64,000 bases of DNA from Chitinophagaceae bacterium. GTDB taxonomy: Bacteria; Bacteroidota; Bacteroidia; Chitinophagales; Chitinophagaceae. Below are positions 35,523 through 44,131 of this stretch, in pieces; the first letter of the stretch is position 1, and every line of letters begins with the position of its first letter. A program made the position numbers and the translations under genes. A model generated the notes under the pieces. The model saw only the letters and a list, made by a program, of their open reading frames with translations, had not been told where the DNA came from and made no database searches. The DNA lies in NCBI GenBank assembly GCA_947454235.1, contig CANGIY010000001.1, positions 124,001 to 188,000 of the forward strand, given 5' to 3'.

Positions 35523-37193
35523 TTATTTTTCTACTTGAATTTTATGGCTTGAATAAGCTCCGTTCTCATTGCGCAAAACAATGAAGTAGCTTCCTGCAGC
35601 TAGCATTGAAAGGTCTGTTTTGCCACTGGAAGCATTGTTAATTACTTCGTGTTTCAAGTTTCTGCCTACAACATCAAATACGTCAATTGATACTTGATTG
35701 TGCACATCACCCCAGTTCATAAATACCTCGCCTGAAGTAGGGTTAGGGCTGATTTGAACATTCGGCATCTCTACTTTATTTACATCCAACAAAGAGATGT
35801 AGATAATGTTGGTAGGCAACATTGGGCAATTGTTTGATATTTTCTTACAGTAGTAATAACCCAAGTGTGTTGGGTGGTAGGTTGCAGAGTCAATACCCGG
35901 TACAATTGAATCGATACCTGTGCTGGTATGGTAGTTATTGATATCAGAATAATACCATTGGAATGTACCATGGTTAGAAACAATCAATGCATTTCCAATC
36001 AATGACAAAATACCTGTAGCAATGGTAGAAGAGCTGTCTCTCAAGATAACCATTTCAGGTACGCGAATTGTATCGTGTACATAGCAGCCCGGTGCCGGGT
36101 GAACATAGAAACTAACCCTGTCGTGGTTTACAAAGTAACGACTGATAGTTGTTGAATCGACTGCATCAGGTACATTGTTAATGCTCCATTCAATGTGAGC
36201 AGCAGAGCCGCATGAATCAATAACGGCTTGAAGTGTCATTGTACTATCAAAACAACCAGGATTAGAACCACGCATAATCCTCATGTAAGCTGAATTATTA
36301 ATCAATCTGATTCTGTGGACAATAAACCCATTTGAAGTATCTGTAGGGTTTAGAACGCAAGAGTCGCTTGTATAAGAAACACAATAAACTGAATCGCCAT
36401 CATTGATACTATCGGTATAATAGTTTTGGTTTACAGCACCAAATTGTGGAATACCATTCACAAACCACTGATAAGTTACGCCTGTACCGTAATCAACGAC
36501 TACAGCTTGTAAACTATCAACTCCATGAGCACAAGTAGTATCGTGTACCGCAGAAATTGTAATGTTTTGCGTAAGGTGTATGTGGATGATTGGAATTAAA
36601 ACAGAATAAACAGTATCAAATGGCGCGCAAGTCGAATTTGAAATCATACGGCATGAAACTGTGTCAGCACCACCAAAAATGCGTGTAAAAGAAACTGAAT
36701 CAGAACCTGATACCTCAGTGCCATTGATGTACCATTGATAACGTGGGTTGGAACCACCATTAACAGGGTATGCTGTGAAGGTAAGCGGATGACCGGCGCA
36801 GTCAGGATTGCTACCTGTAGTAAGCGATACCAGTACGCGTGGAGGAATAGAAATAGCTCTGTGAATGTAAATGACATTTGACGTATCAGTGTCATTCACG
36901 CCGAAAGAGTTGACGAAATGAATAACGCAATAAGCACTATCACCATCGTTCATCGCCGTCGTATAGAATGTATCCAATGTTACACCTGTAGGGTAGCTGT
37001 TAGTATACCATTGATAAGTAACGGTAGAGAAAGTGTCGCTTGACAAAGTAGCCCAAAACTCAAGCTGAGAGCCGATGCAAGTTGTATCGGTGTATGGGAG
37101 CAGGTGTATTGTGGCGGTGTCCCGAACTTGCGCGCGGGAGATAGAGTTCATACTGATGAACAGGAGTAGGAATAAAGTAATTTTACGTAGCAT
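35523..37193 (-). CDS. Secreted Ig-like multi-repeat protein with T9SS sorting domain
   Basis: A 556-residue exported protein (signal peptide about 1-21, ending ISRAQ). Five tandem Ig/PKD-like units of about 90 residues are marked by YQWYTNS, YQWYINGTEV, YQWFVNGIP, IEWSINNVP and FQWYYSD, each with a paired Cys-containing strand. The C-terminal domain (about 478-556) has QISPNPTSGEVFM, VFDVVGRNL, GSYFIVL and HKIQVEK, the classic type A T9SS sorting signal. The protein is therefore predicted to reach the cell surface or medium, probably as an adhesin-like or structural protein. It has its own terminator. A CCCCAAAATTTGGGG palindrome lies 20 nt upstream of its start. Confidence 0.85.
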   Translation of the reverse strand: MLRKITLFLLLFISMNSISRAQVRDTATIHLLPYTDTTCIGSQLEFWATLSSDTFSTVTYQWYTNSYPTGVTLDTFYTTAMNDGDSAYCVIHFVNSFGVNDTDTSNVIYIHRAISIPPRVLVSLTTGSNPDCAGHPLTFTAYPVNGGSNPRYQWYINGTEVSGSDSVSFTRIFGGADTVSCRMISNSTCAPFDTVYSVLIPIIHIHLTQNITISAVHDTTCAHGVDSLQAVVVDYGTGVTYQWFVNGIPQFGAVNQNYYTDSINDGDSVYCVSYTSDSCVLNPTDTSNGFIVHRIRLINNSAYMRIMRGSNPGCFDSTMTLQAVIDSCGSAAHIEWSINNVPDAVDSTTISRYFVNHDRVSFYVHPAPGCYVHDTIRVPEMVILRDSSSTIATGILSLIGNALIVSNHGTFQWYYSDINNYHTSTGIDSIVPGIDSATYHPTHLGYYYCKKISNNCPMLPTNIIYISLLDVNKVEMPNVQISPNPTSGEVFMNWGDVHNQVSIDVFDVVGRNLKHEVINNASSGKTDLSMLAAGSYFIVLRNENGAYSSHKIQVEK

Positions 37194-37212
37194 AACTGTA
37201 TAAAATTTACCA

Positions 37213-37227
37213 CCCCAAAATTTGGGG
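37213..37227. promoter_or_regulatory. Perfect 15-bp palindrome upstream of the T9SS protein gene
   Basis: CCCCAAA-A-TTTGGGG lies 20 nt before the minus-strand ATG at 37193, next to a 7/8 -7 box (TAAATTTT at 37202-37209, minus). It could be an operator or a short RNA hairpin. No copy was noticed elsewhere in the window. Confidence 0.35.
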
Positions 37228-37350
37228 CATTAAAAGTCACGGTAAAAATAAGCATTCATTTAATAATGTTGCAACTATTTGAGGGATAAAATACATTTGC
37301 AGCAAAAAAAACAATCCGGGGATATTTTTTTTTAATGAGGCGTGAAAAAG

Positions 37351-37382
37351 TTGTTAGTTGTAATTTTTTTCACTTACCTTTG
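37351..37382 (+). promoter_or_regulatory. Promoter of rpmH-rnpA
   Basis: TTG at 37351-37353, a 21-nt spacer and TACCTTTG at 37375-37382. It lies inside the upstream extension of the rpmH frame, which shows that the true start is ATG 37417. Confidence 0.75.
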
Positions 37383-37416
37383 CACTCCCGTTTTTAAATC
37401 AGTAATCAATTTAAAT

Positions 37417-37572
37417 ATGAAACGTACATATCAACCGCACCGTCGTCGCCGTAAATCAGTTCATGGTTTCCGCAAACGTATGCAATCGGCAAACGGACGT
37501 AAAGTATTGGCTTCGCGCCGCGCTAAAGGTCGTCATAAACTGACAGTATCAAGCGAAAGCCGTCTCAAATAA
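37417..37572 (+). CDS. rpmH: 50S ribosomal protein L34
   Basis: A 51-residue ribosomal protein. The whole sequence follows the L34 pattern: [34 protein letters not shown]. The upstream in-frame extension from 37342 contains the promoter and is discarded. As in most bacteria it precedes rnpA. The two genes are in the same reading frame, separated only by the TAA and six codons. Confidence 0.97.
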   Translation: MKRTYQPHRRRRKSVHGFRKRMQSANGRKVLASRRAKGRHKLTVSSESRLK

Positions 37573-37590
37573 TTTAAATCTTTTTTCGCC

Positions 37591-37983
37591 ATTCGTAATA
37601 CTTTCAAGGTATTTGAGCGACTTAAAAAAGAACAACAGATTGACACGCTTTTCCGAGAAGGAAAAGCGTTTTCTGTTTTTCCGTTACGCCTCATATACAT
37701 CATTACTGCTCGTACTGATGACCAAAAATCGCCGGTTTTGGTCGGATTTTCTGTGCCCAAAAAGAAGTTCAAGCATTCTGTTGACCGCCATCGTATAAGA
37801 AGGCTGATGTTTGAATCATGGCGTCTGCAAAAGCAAGATTTCTACGAGGTAATTCCTGAAAACTGTCAGGTGCATTTGTTTATCATTTTTACAGATACAC
37901 AATTGCCTGAATACACAAAGGTTTTTGCTGCGCTTACCCAAGGTGTACAAAAATTGAAAACACTAAAATTTAACTTGCCCTAG
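37591..37983 (+). CDS. rnpA: Ribonuclease P protein component, apparently with an ATT start
   Basis: Protein subunit of RNase P, which matures tRNA 5' ends. The frame is open from right after the rpmH TAA. Family-like sequence begins RNTFKVFERLKKEQQ and continues through TLFREGKAF, VGFSVPKKKFKHSVDRHRIRRLM to the stop at 37981-37983. No ATG, GTG or TTG occurs in frame before this conserved region; the first candidate is ATT at 37591, giving 130 residues, the usual length. An automatic start at GTG 37738 would remove the N-terminal third. The RNR signature reads RHR here. Alternatives are a sequencing error in an ATG, or an unusual mode of initiation. It overlaps the convergent phosphoesterase by 4 nt. 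Confidence 0.85.
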   Translation: MRNTFKVFERLKKEQQIDTLFREGKAFSVFPLRLIYIITARTDDQKSPVLVGFSVPKKKFKHSVDRHRIRRLMFESWRLQKQDFYEVIPENCQVHLFIIFTDTQLPEYTKVFAALTQGVQKLKTLKFNLP

Positions 37984-38480
37984 GTCCCGCGTTTCCCAAT
38001 TTCTATCACTTGCAGGTCTTTCATTTTATTTCCGTCAACGGTCAGCTTTATCAGTGTTTTTACTTTGTGCCAGCCACTATTACCCGCCGCACCTGGGTTG
38101 ATGTGCAAGCACTGCAATTCCTCGTCAAACATCACTTTTAGTATGTGGGAATGACCACTAATGAAAAGCTGCGCACTATTGCTTTTTATTTCATTCTTCA
38201 CTTTCGGGGCATACTTGCCGGGGTAGCCACCAATATGAATCATAAACACTTTCACTTGCTCGCATTCGAAAAAAAGCTTTTCCGGAAATTCGTTTCTGAT
38301 TGTTGTATCGTCGATATTGCCATAAACACCACGTAGGGGCTTGAAAGAGCGAAGTTGTTCAATTACATCGATCGAGCCAAAGTCGCCACCATGCCATATC
38401 TCATCGCAATCAGCGAAATGATGGAATACTTTTTCGTCGAGATGGCTGTGTGTGTCTGAGATGATACCTATTCGTTTCAA
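37980..38480 (-). CDS. YfcE/MJ0936-type metallophosphoesterase
   Basis: A 166-residue calcineurin-like phosphodiesterase. Metal-binding motifs are complete: ISDTHSHLD (8-16), WHGGDFGS (about 29-36), GVYGNIDD (GNxD), a central IHIGGYPG, SGHSHILK (GHxH) and INPGAAG. The family hydrolyses phosphodiesters, and its physiological substrates are usually unknown. It is last in a probable three-gene operon with the peroxiredoxin (5 nt away) and the multicopper oxidase. Confidence 0.92.
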   Translation of the reverse strand: MKRIGIISDTHSHLDEKVFHHFADCDEIWHGGDFGSIDVIEQLRSFKPLRGVYGNIDDTTIRNEFPEKLFFECEQVKVFMIHIGGYPGKYAPKVKNEIKSNSAQLFISGHSHILKVMFDEELQCLHINPGAAGNSGWHKVKTLIKLTVDGNKMKDLQVIEIGKRGT

Positions 38481-38485
38481 CGAGT

Positions 38486-39019
38486 TTACTTTTTTATCGA
38501 ATGTGTTTTGAGGAAATTAAGCGCATTGTCTACGTGTTCTTTTCCTTCAGTTAATGCCACATACGAATAGGCAATTTTACCCTCAGGGTCAATTACAAAA
38601 GTGGCCCTGCCATTGATGAAGAATTTCTTTTTTATTCCGAATTGGTTGTACACGACATCGCCAGCGTCACTTAACAGCGAATATGGTAGTTTATGGTTGC
38701 CTGCGAAATTTTTGTGTTCAGCAACCGAGCCGTTATTAATACCTGCAACCACAGCGTTCATTTCAGTGAATTGGTGCCAGTCGTCTCTAAAAGCACATGC
38801 CTCTTTCGTGCAAACAGCACTCTCATCTTTAGGGTAGAAAAACAAAACAACCCATTTCTTGCCAATGTAATCACCCATGTTCCAAACGTTGCCATTTTGG
38901 TCGGTCAACGAAAACACAGGGGCTTTATCGCCGATTTTGAGTGTTTTTTTATTGTCTTTGCATGAAGCGAAAAAGGGAATTGTAAGCGATAAGAGAACTG
39001 TCATTCCAAGTGTTTTCAT
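38486..39019 (-). CDS. Exported peroxiredoxin (Bcp/AhpC-TSA type), putative lipoprotein
   Basis: A 177-residue thioredoxin-fold peroxidase. The start at 39019 was chosen because MKTLGMTVLL begins a signal peptide ending FFASC, a plausible lipobox; the frame from 39094 runs into the upstream gene. The active site SAVCTKEACAFRD has the peroxidatic Cys and a second Cys five residues later, as in Bcp-type enzymes, although the usual Pro-Gly before the first Cys reads Ala-Val. It should reduce hydroperoxides at the envelope. It begins 2 nt after the multicopper oxidase stop, so the pair is translationally close. Confidence 0.88.
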   Translation of the reverse strand: MKTLGMTVLLSLTIPFFASCKDNKKTLKIGDKAPVFSLTDQNGNVWNMGDYIGKKWVVLFFYPKDESAVCTKEACAFRDDWHQFTEMNAVVAGINNGSVAEHKNFAGNHKLPYSLLSDAGDVVYNQFGIKKKFFINGRATFVIDPEGKIAYSYVALTEGKEHVDNALNFLKTHSIKK

Positions 39020-39021
39020 AG

Positions 39022-40716
39022 TTATTCTTTCACAAATGTAGCTGTTCCTGTGTAGCTGCCTGATTTTACCGATACAAAATAAAGTCCTGAACAAAGGTCA
39101 GAGGTGTTGACAGTTATTCTGCCGTCAATGAAAGTAGTGTTTACATTAACTATCCTACCATCGGGTTGCGCCACAACAACTACTGGTTTTTGTGTGCCAT
39201 TAAAACAATCACTCTCAATAGTCAGCTCATTGCCTGCAGGGTTGGGTTTGATAGACAAAGGCATTGTGCTTGGTTGATTGATCTTGTTGGGATAGTCGCC
39301 CACCAAAAACTGCCCCATCATGCCATCATCTTCGTGCATGAGTATGTGGCAGTGATACATATATGGAGTTGTTGTATCGGCAAAATCGGTGAATTGAGCA
39401 ATAAAGCGTACAGTTTCGTTGGGTTTAATTAATACAACATCCTTCCTGCCTGCTTCTTGTGGTGAAGGTGCAACGCCATTGCGGTCAAGTATGTAAAAAT
39501 GTACATCGTGTAAATGGAAAGGGTGGGCAACCATTGTGCTATCCAGCAAAGTCCAGATTTCTATATTGTTCAATGGTATTTTGTAGTCGATACGCATCAT
39601 ATCGAATGTGTTGCCATTGAAGTAAAATGGCCCATCCATCACCATCATACTATCGGCTGTCATATGAATGGTTCTGTGAGCATTAGCCATACTTGCAATG
39701 AGTGGTGTATCAGCTACCAATGAAGTAGGAATGGTTGTTACAGGGCTGGCGGTTTGGGCGCCTATGTTTATTTGTAAAATATTGAAATCAACTCCGTTCA
39801 ACGGACTATTCATATCGGGGCTGCCGGGCGGCATAGGCATGGTTGGTCCCCCTTGCACACCCATAGGTATTTCTGATGCATAGCTTTTCAAATGAATGGT
39901 TTGGCCTTGCATACCCGATAGGTCGATTAAAATTTCTACTCTTTCACCCGGTGAAAGCCAAATACGTGTAACGTCAACCGGTGTTCTTAGTAGTCCGTTG
40001 TCATTTGCAATTATTTTAAAGTGCTTGTTCGCAGTGAACCCGAAATTAAAAGTTCTTTCACCTGAACCATTAAGCATTCTCATACGCACCACTTGAGCGG
40101 GCATTGAAACCATTGGTGTGTCAGTTCCATTCACCAATACAACACTGTCCTTCATTCCCTTCGGCATGAACTGATTGAAGGTGTCAAGTTCTAGTGATTG
40201 TACTACAATCGGGAAGTCGTCTAGTCCATATCTTCTTGGAAGGGTAAGTGCTGCTTCTTCATTGTCGCGTACAAGAATAAGACCAACGTCACCCTTCATC
40301 GCTTGTTCAGCAGTTTTCGCCATCATATGTGGGTGGTACCAGTAGGTTGCGGCTCTGTTCCTTACCACAAAACGTGGCGTCCAATCCATGCCGTCCATAA
40401 TCATACTTTGTGGACCACCATCATTGCTAGGTGCTACGTGCAGGCCATGCCAGTGCATTGTAGTAGTATCGCCGATATGGTTGTTAACGGTCAGGCTAAC
40501 GCTATCGCCTTTTCTCAAAATAATTGTTGGACCGAAGTAGTGATAGCTGTTGATGCCTAACGACTGCGTTATACGCCCGGTTTTCAGGCGAATACTGTCA
40601 CGGTGAACATCCAGGTTAAAACTTGTTCCTGAAAGGGTATCGGGAATAAACAATGTGTGTTGTGCATGTACATTACCAAAAAATGCCAGCATCACCCAGA
40701 AGAATAATTTTCGCAT
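39022..40716 (-). CDS. Multicopper oxidase with C-terminal T9SS sorting domain
   Basis: A 564-residue exported laccase/CueO-type oxidase. Copper motifs are intact: HWHGLH (T2/T3), WYHPHM, HPFHLHDVHFY and YMYHCHILMHEDDGMM (T1 Cys-His and an axial Met). A Met-rich stretch (MPMPPGSPDMNSP) recalls the Met-rich cover of copper-detoxifying oxidases. The final about 80 residues (SIKPNPAGNELTIES, GLYFVSVKSG) are a type A T9SS sorting domain, so the enzyme is probably displayed outside the cell. It oxidises Cu(I), phenols or similar donors with O2. It heads an operon with a peroxiredoxin and a phosphoesterase, hinting at oxidative or metal stress. Confidence 0.93.
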   Translation of the reverse strand: MRKLFFWVMLAFFGNVHAQHTLFIPDTLSGTSFNLDVHRDSIRLKTGRITQSLGINSYHYFGPTIILRKGDSVSLTVNNHIGDTTTMHWHGLHVAPSNDGGPQSMIMDGMDWTPRFVVRNRAATYWYHPHMMAKTAEQAMKGDVGLILVRDNEEAALTLPRRYGLDDFPIVVQSLELDTFNQFMPKGMKDSVVLVNGTDTPMVSMPAQVVRMRMLNGSGERTFNFGFTANKHFKIIANDNGLLRTPVDVTRIWLSPGERVEILIDLSGMQGQTIHLKSYASEIPMGVQGGPTMPMPPGSPDMNSPLNGVDFNILQINIGAQTASPVTTIPTSLVADTPLIASMANAHRTIHMTADSMMVMDGPFYFNGNTFDMMRIDYKIPLNNIEIWTLLDSTMVAHPFHLHDVHFYILDRNGVAPSPQEAGRKDVVLIKPNETVRFIAQFTDFADTTTPYMYHCHILMHEDDGMMGQFLVGDYPNKINQPSTMPLSIKPNPAGNELTIESDCFNGTQKPVVVVAQPDGRIVNVNTTFIDGRITVNTSDLCSGLYFVSVKSGSYTGTATFVKE

Positions 40717-40735
40717 GAGTCAAAGGTTAAAAAAG

Positions 40736-40758
40736 AAGGCTGCCTGAAGGGCAGCCTT
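40736..40758 (-). terminator. Terminator of the 40.8-kb T9SS protein
   Basis: Perfect 9-bp stem AAGGCTGCC / GGCAGCCTT, 5-nt loop, followed on the minus strand by TTCTTTTTT. It separates this gene from the multicopper oxidase operon. Confidence 0.75.
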
Positions 40759-40763
40759 AAATG

Positions 40764-41657
40764 TTAGTTTTTAATCAGCTTTTCAGTATAAGTGCCTGCC
40801 CCGCTAGTAATTCTTACCAAGTAAACACCCGGTGCGAAATTAGCAATATTGACAGTGTGGTTGATTGTTTGATTATCGGTTTTTACCATATCCTTAATCA
40901 TACTACGACCATCGAAAGAAGTAATCTCAAGTTGATAGTCGTTGTTAAATGTGTTCAAGCTACTGAAGGTAACTGTTGAAGTAGCAGGGTTAGGAAACAT
41001 TTCAAATTGTTTTGAACCTTGACTAACGTTATTGATTGCTGTTGCAGAATCGGCAAAGCCCAAAGAATCAACCCACAAATAACTGTTCACTACAGGAGTG
41101 AAACCACTTGCAGCAAGGAAGATCAAACCAGTGTCAGGAGTTTCAGTACTTGTGTATGTAAATGGCAAAGAAAATCTGCGCCAAGACATTTCCATACCCG
41201 GTAAATTGCTTTGAGCAGTAGCTACAGTATCGCGGCGAGATGAAGTTGCATTCCATTTTGTCAGAACTGCATACATCTGTCCACGGTCGCTACCGAAAAA
41301 CATATACTGGTAAGCTCCTATGAAGAAATCGGGTCTTGATGACATTGGGAAACCGTACTTAGGAGCGCGCGTCACGAAATCAATACCGCCACTTACAGCA
41401 ATACCAGGAACAACTATTGTACCGCCCATTGCCGATACCGTAGTCAATTTCATGTATGTATGGCCGGAAAAACCCGGAGTGTCTGCCTTGCAAGTAATAA
41501 TGGTATCTACAATTGTAGGAGTATCAATCACCCCCCAGCCATCGGGGCGGGAGATACCGTTAACAACCGACCACGATTCGAAATCGGCATTTGGGATTTG
41601 AGCAAATCCAAGGCTTACAGATACAGCCGCTAGAATGGTAAGTAGCAGTTTTTTCAT
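40764..41657 (-). CDS. Secreted T9SS protein with PCMD-like N-terminal domain
   Basis: A 297-residue exported protein (signal peptide about 1-19, ending GFAQ). The N-terminal IPNADFESW, SRPDGWGV and later DTGLIFLAASG, YLWVDSLGF pattern is that of the jelly-roll (PCMD/carbohydrate-binding-like) domains found on Bacteroidota surface proteins. The C-terminal FEMFPNPATSTVTF, NFAPGVYLVRI and TEKLIKN is a type A T9SS sorting domain. The ligand is unknown. It is a single-gene unit with a promoter at 41690-41717 and a terminator at 40736-40758. Confidence 0.85.
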   Translation of the reverse strand: MKKLLLTILAAVSVSLGFAQIPNADFESWSVVNGISRPDGWGVIDTPTIVDTIITCKADTPGFSGHTYMKLTTVSAMGGTIVVPGIAVSGGIDFVTRAPKYGFPMSSRPDFFIGAYQYMFFGSDRGQMYAVLTKWNATSSRRDTVATAQSNLPGMEMSWRRFSLPFTYTSTETPDTGLIFLAASGFTPVVNSYLWVDSLGFADSATAINNVSQGSKQFEMFPNPATSTVTFSSLNTFNNDYQLEITSFDGRSMIKDMVKTDNQTINHTVNIANFAPGVYLVRITSGAGTYTEKLIKN

Positions 41658-41689
41658 TGTTCTATTTTAATTCACGTTTAAATTCAGTT

Positions 41690-41717
41690 CAAAAGTAGGT
41701 CAATTTTACATTTTCAA
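41690..41717 (-). promoter_or_regulatory. Promoter of the 40.8-kb T9SS protein gene
   Basis: On the minus strand: TTG (41717-41715), a 17-nt spacer and TACTTTTG (41697-41690), about 33 nt before the ATG. Confidence 0.6.
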
Positions 41718-41876
41718 CCCAGTATTTAGTATATGTTTTTTCAATATCAGGCTGAATGCAGTAGGAGTTTACAGGACAGCAAGCATGGGGATGTTGCTGC
41801 TCTTCGAAAAAATGAGTAAGATGTTTTGGAAAATCTATATACAACAAATTGGCATTGAATAACTTGTGGTAAAACG

Positions 41877-43388
41877 TTAGAACAAGCGTTTTGTTTCTTT
41901 GATTGTTTTTATGTAAGTGCTCAAATCTTCTGAAGGCTTTAGCCATAACACCATTAAAAGGAAGGAAACTGAAATTATGATACTTCTTACAGCAATATCG
42001 AAAATCGGATTCAATATATTGTTTCCTCTGAACGGGAAAAACGAAGGACAAAAATAGGAAAGCGCAATTGGTGGGAGGCTGCACAGTAAAATGGTTAGAA
42101 TGTTTTTACTGAAAGGATGAAATTTGTACTTCTTGTAGATGAAGAATGTTTTCAGAGAATTGAACAAGATGATAGAGATAGATGTTCCTGCCGCAGTACC
42201 AATTATTCCATACCTTGATGTAGTATAGTAAATAAGAACGATGTTCACTGCAATTGAAAGGACCGAAAGGATAAAATTTAGCTTGTAATTACGAGTAGTC
42301 GACAAAAGAACATCGTTGAACCCCGTAGCGAGATCAAATACTCTGCCAATCAGTAATACAAAAAACACGTTGAATACAGCCTCATATTTTCGCATAATTA
42401 CTGCGATAATTGAATGAAGGTTGCCAATGAGCAGAATTGCAATCAACATTGAACTTAGTACAACATTGATAGTAGTACGTGAAAAAATATCTTTAACTTT
42501 TGGCAAATCATTGTCGTTATAACTTTTAGCAAGTTCAACTGCTGCGGCTGCTGCCATTGATCGTGCGGGAATTTGAATAAAGGAGGTTAAAAAAACGGCA
42601 TTGATGTACACTGCCACGTCCTGTAATCCTCTTTTGCTCAAAAACGGCAAAATGATTTGATCAACGTAATTACTTAAGTAGAGCGAAATGGTTAAAAGAA
42701 ATTGGAAAAAGGCGTAGTTGAAAATGTCCCTTTTCTCTTCATTAGAAAATGTATTTAAGTCAAAGTTCGGTCGGAATATTTTGCTTTTTGCAGATTTTGC
42801 AAAATACATCGCGACAATTAAAGAAAAACCTATAACCGTGAATAAGACAAAGCCATCAAAAAGATAAACCTTAGTGACATAAATGGCAATCGCAGCAATA
42901 ATAAAAAGTTTAAGGGCTATTTCTTTCAGAAAGGAAGAGTACGCTATTTTCATTTGTGAATTGAGAAATGCCTCAAGGAGTGTAATGTATGCGTAGCAAG
43001 CTGCTATTGCAGGTAAAAACCAGTAATATTTATCAAGGTAGTTTCGGTCTGATGAACCAATTAAACTCAAAATGAAAGGTTTTGCCAAAAAATAAATAGG
43101 CAAAATGAGCGCCAACATAAACAAAGGAGTTAGATTGGCAATTGTATTCAGGGCTTTTGATTTGTAGTCATTCGTCCGGTATTTTTGAATATAGAAAATT
43201 GTAGTGTTGTGCATGCCGAAAATCATTGCACTGCCCGCAATCAAACCAAGATTGGTTACAAACTTAAAAAATCCGTATTCCTGCTGGGAAACGTAATTTG
43301 AAAACCCCCATACGGTTATTGCACCCAGTACAGAACTGGCCATTAAAACTATTGCAGACTTTATAGACTGTCGGAATACAATACCCAT
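41877..43388 (-). CDS. Oligosaccharide flippase (Wzx/MATE-like)
   Basis: A 503-residue integral membrane protein with about 12-14 predicted helices and the polysaccharide-biosynthesis transporter layout: the N-terminal amphipathic QSIKSAIVLMASSVLGA, GFFKFVTNLGLIAGS, and repeated helix pairs. Such proteins flip lipid-linked sugars across the inner membrane. No glycosyltransferase genes are adjacent in the window, so the cargo is unknown. It is separated from the divergent nuo operon by about 300 nt. Confidence 0.85.
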   Translation of the reverse strand: MGIVFRQSIKSAIVLMASSVLGAITVWGFSNYVSQQEYGFFKFVTNLGLIAGSAMIFGMHNTTIFYIQKYRTNDYKSKALNTIANLTPLFMLALILPIYFLAKPFILSLIGSSDRNYLDKYYWFLPAIAACYAYITLLEAFLNSQMKIAYSSFLKEIALKLFIIAAIAIYVTKVYLFDGFVLFTVIGFSLIVAMYFAKSAKSKIFRPNFDLNTFSNEEKRDIFNYAFFQFLLTISLYLSNYVDQIILPFLSKRGLQDVAVYINAVFLTSFIQIPARSMAAAAAVELAKSYNDNDLPKVKDIFSRTTINVVLSSMLIAILLIGNLHSIIAVIMRKYEAVFNVFFVLLIGRVFDLATGFNDVLLSTTRNYKLNFILSVLSIAVNIVLIYYTTSRYGIIGTAAGTSISIILFNSLKTFFIYKKYKFHPFSKNILTILLCSLPPIALSYFCPSFFPFRGNNILNPIFDIAVRSIIISVSFLLMVLWLKPSEDLSTYIKTIKETKRLF

Positions 43389-43629
43389 TGAATAAAGATG
43401 AAAAACAGCGCAATATTACACAGAAATATCTGAAGCGAATTGTGATACAATTTCAAATTAACTTAGCTACTTGTAACTAAGAAAATTAAAAATTTAGGTA
43501 TCGCGGCTTTGAATCGACTGTAAGGACGATATTGAAAATGGCTCAATGTAAATGATTCGCAGAAAATACAAGTTACAAACGATATAAAATTTATGCCCAC
43601 TCTGCATAGCCATAAAAAACAATCTGCCC
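43389..43629. other. Divergent intergenic region flippase / nuoA
   Basis: About 240 AT-rich nt ahead of the nuoA promoter. No ORF, RNA or strong repeat seen. Confidence 0.5.
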
Positions 43630-43659
43630 TTGTTATTTCATGATATAACAGTAGCTTTG
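43630..43659 (+). promoter_or_regulatory. Promoter of the nuoABCDE operon
   Basis: TTG at 43630-43632, a 19-nt spacer and TAGCTTTG at 43652-43659, 36 nt before the nuoA ATG. Confidence 0.75.
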
Positions 43660-43695
43660 TAGGTTATTTCGTACTGACAATATTCTGTTGATTCA

Positions 43696-44088
43696 ATGAA
43701 TTGGTTTCTACTAGATGCGACTTCCAGCACACCCATATACTACTTGCCAATTGTACTGCAATTGGTGGTTGCAATTGGTTTTGTCGTTGTAATGATGGCT
43801 GTGACTCACTTACTTGGTCCAAAAAGGAAAACAAAAGATAAACTTATTAACTTCGAGAGTGGTATTCCTTCTGTGGGTAACGCTCGTCAGCCAATGGGTA
43901 TCAAGTACTTCCTAGTGGCTATCCTTTTCGTGCTTTTTGACGTTGAGGTTATTTTCTTTTATCCATACGCTGTCAATTTCAGAGAGTTAGGCAAAGAAGG
44001 CTTTTTCGAGGTGATTCTGTTTGTTGCCTTCTTCTTGTGTGGGTTTATTTACATCGTGAAAAAAGGTGCCCTCGATTGGGAAGATTAG
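43696..44088 (+). CDS. nuoA: NADH-quinone oxidoreductase subunit A
   Basis: A 130-residue membrane subunit of complex I with three transmembrane helices. Family signatures are FESGIPSVGNAR and the acidic LFDVEVIFFYPYA segment on the second helix. It anchors the peripheral arm to the membrane arm near the quinone site. First gene of nuoABCDE, 43 nt before nuoB. Confidence 0.95.
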   Translation: MNWFLLDATSSTPIYYLPIVLQLVVAIGFVVVMMAVTHLLGPKRKTKDKLINFESGIPSVGNARQPMGIKYFLVAILFVLFDVEVIFFYPYAVNFRELGKEGFFEVILFVAFFLCGFIYIVKKGALDWED

Positions 44089-44131
44089 TTCAACATTAGA
44101 TTAGTTGTAAAAAACTAAATACAATATATCA

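Noticed and set aside
37342-37416. 25-codon N-terminal extension of rpmH
   Set aside because: The promoter -33 and -7 elements fall inside it, and L34 always starts MKRT.
37738-37983. 81-residue ORF starting GTG as a separate gene
   Set aside because: It is the C-terminal part of rnpA; conserved family sequence continues upstream in frame.
41689-42084. 131-codon minus-strand ORF overlapping the end of the flippase gene
   Set aside because: Most of it is the flippase 3' end in another frame; the tail shows no motif and no promoter.
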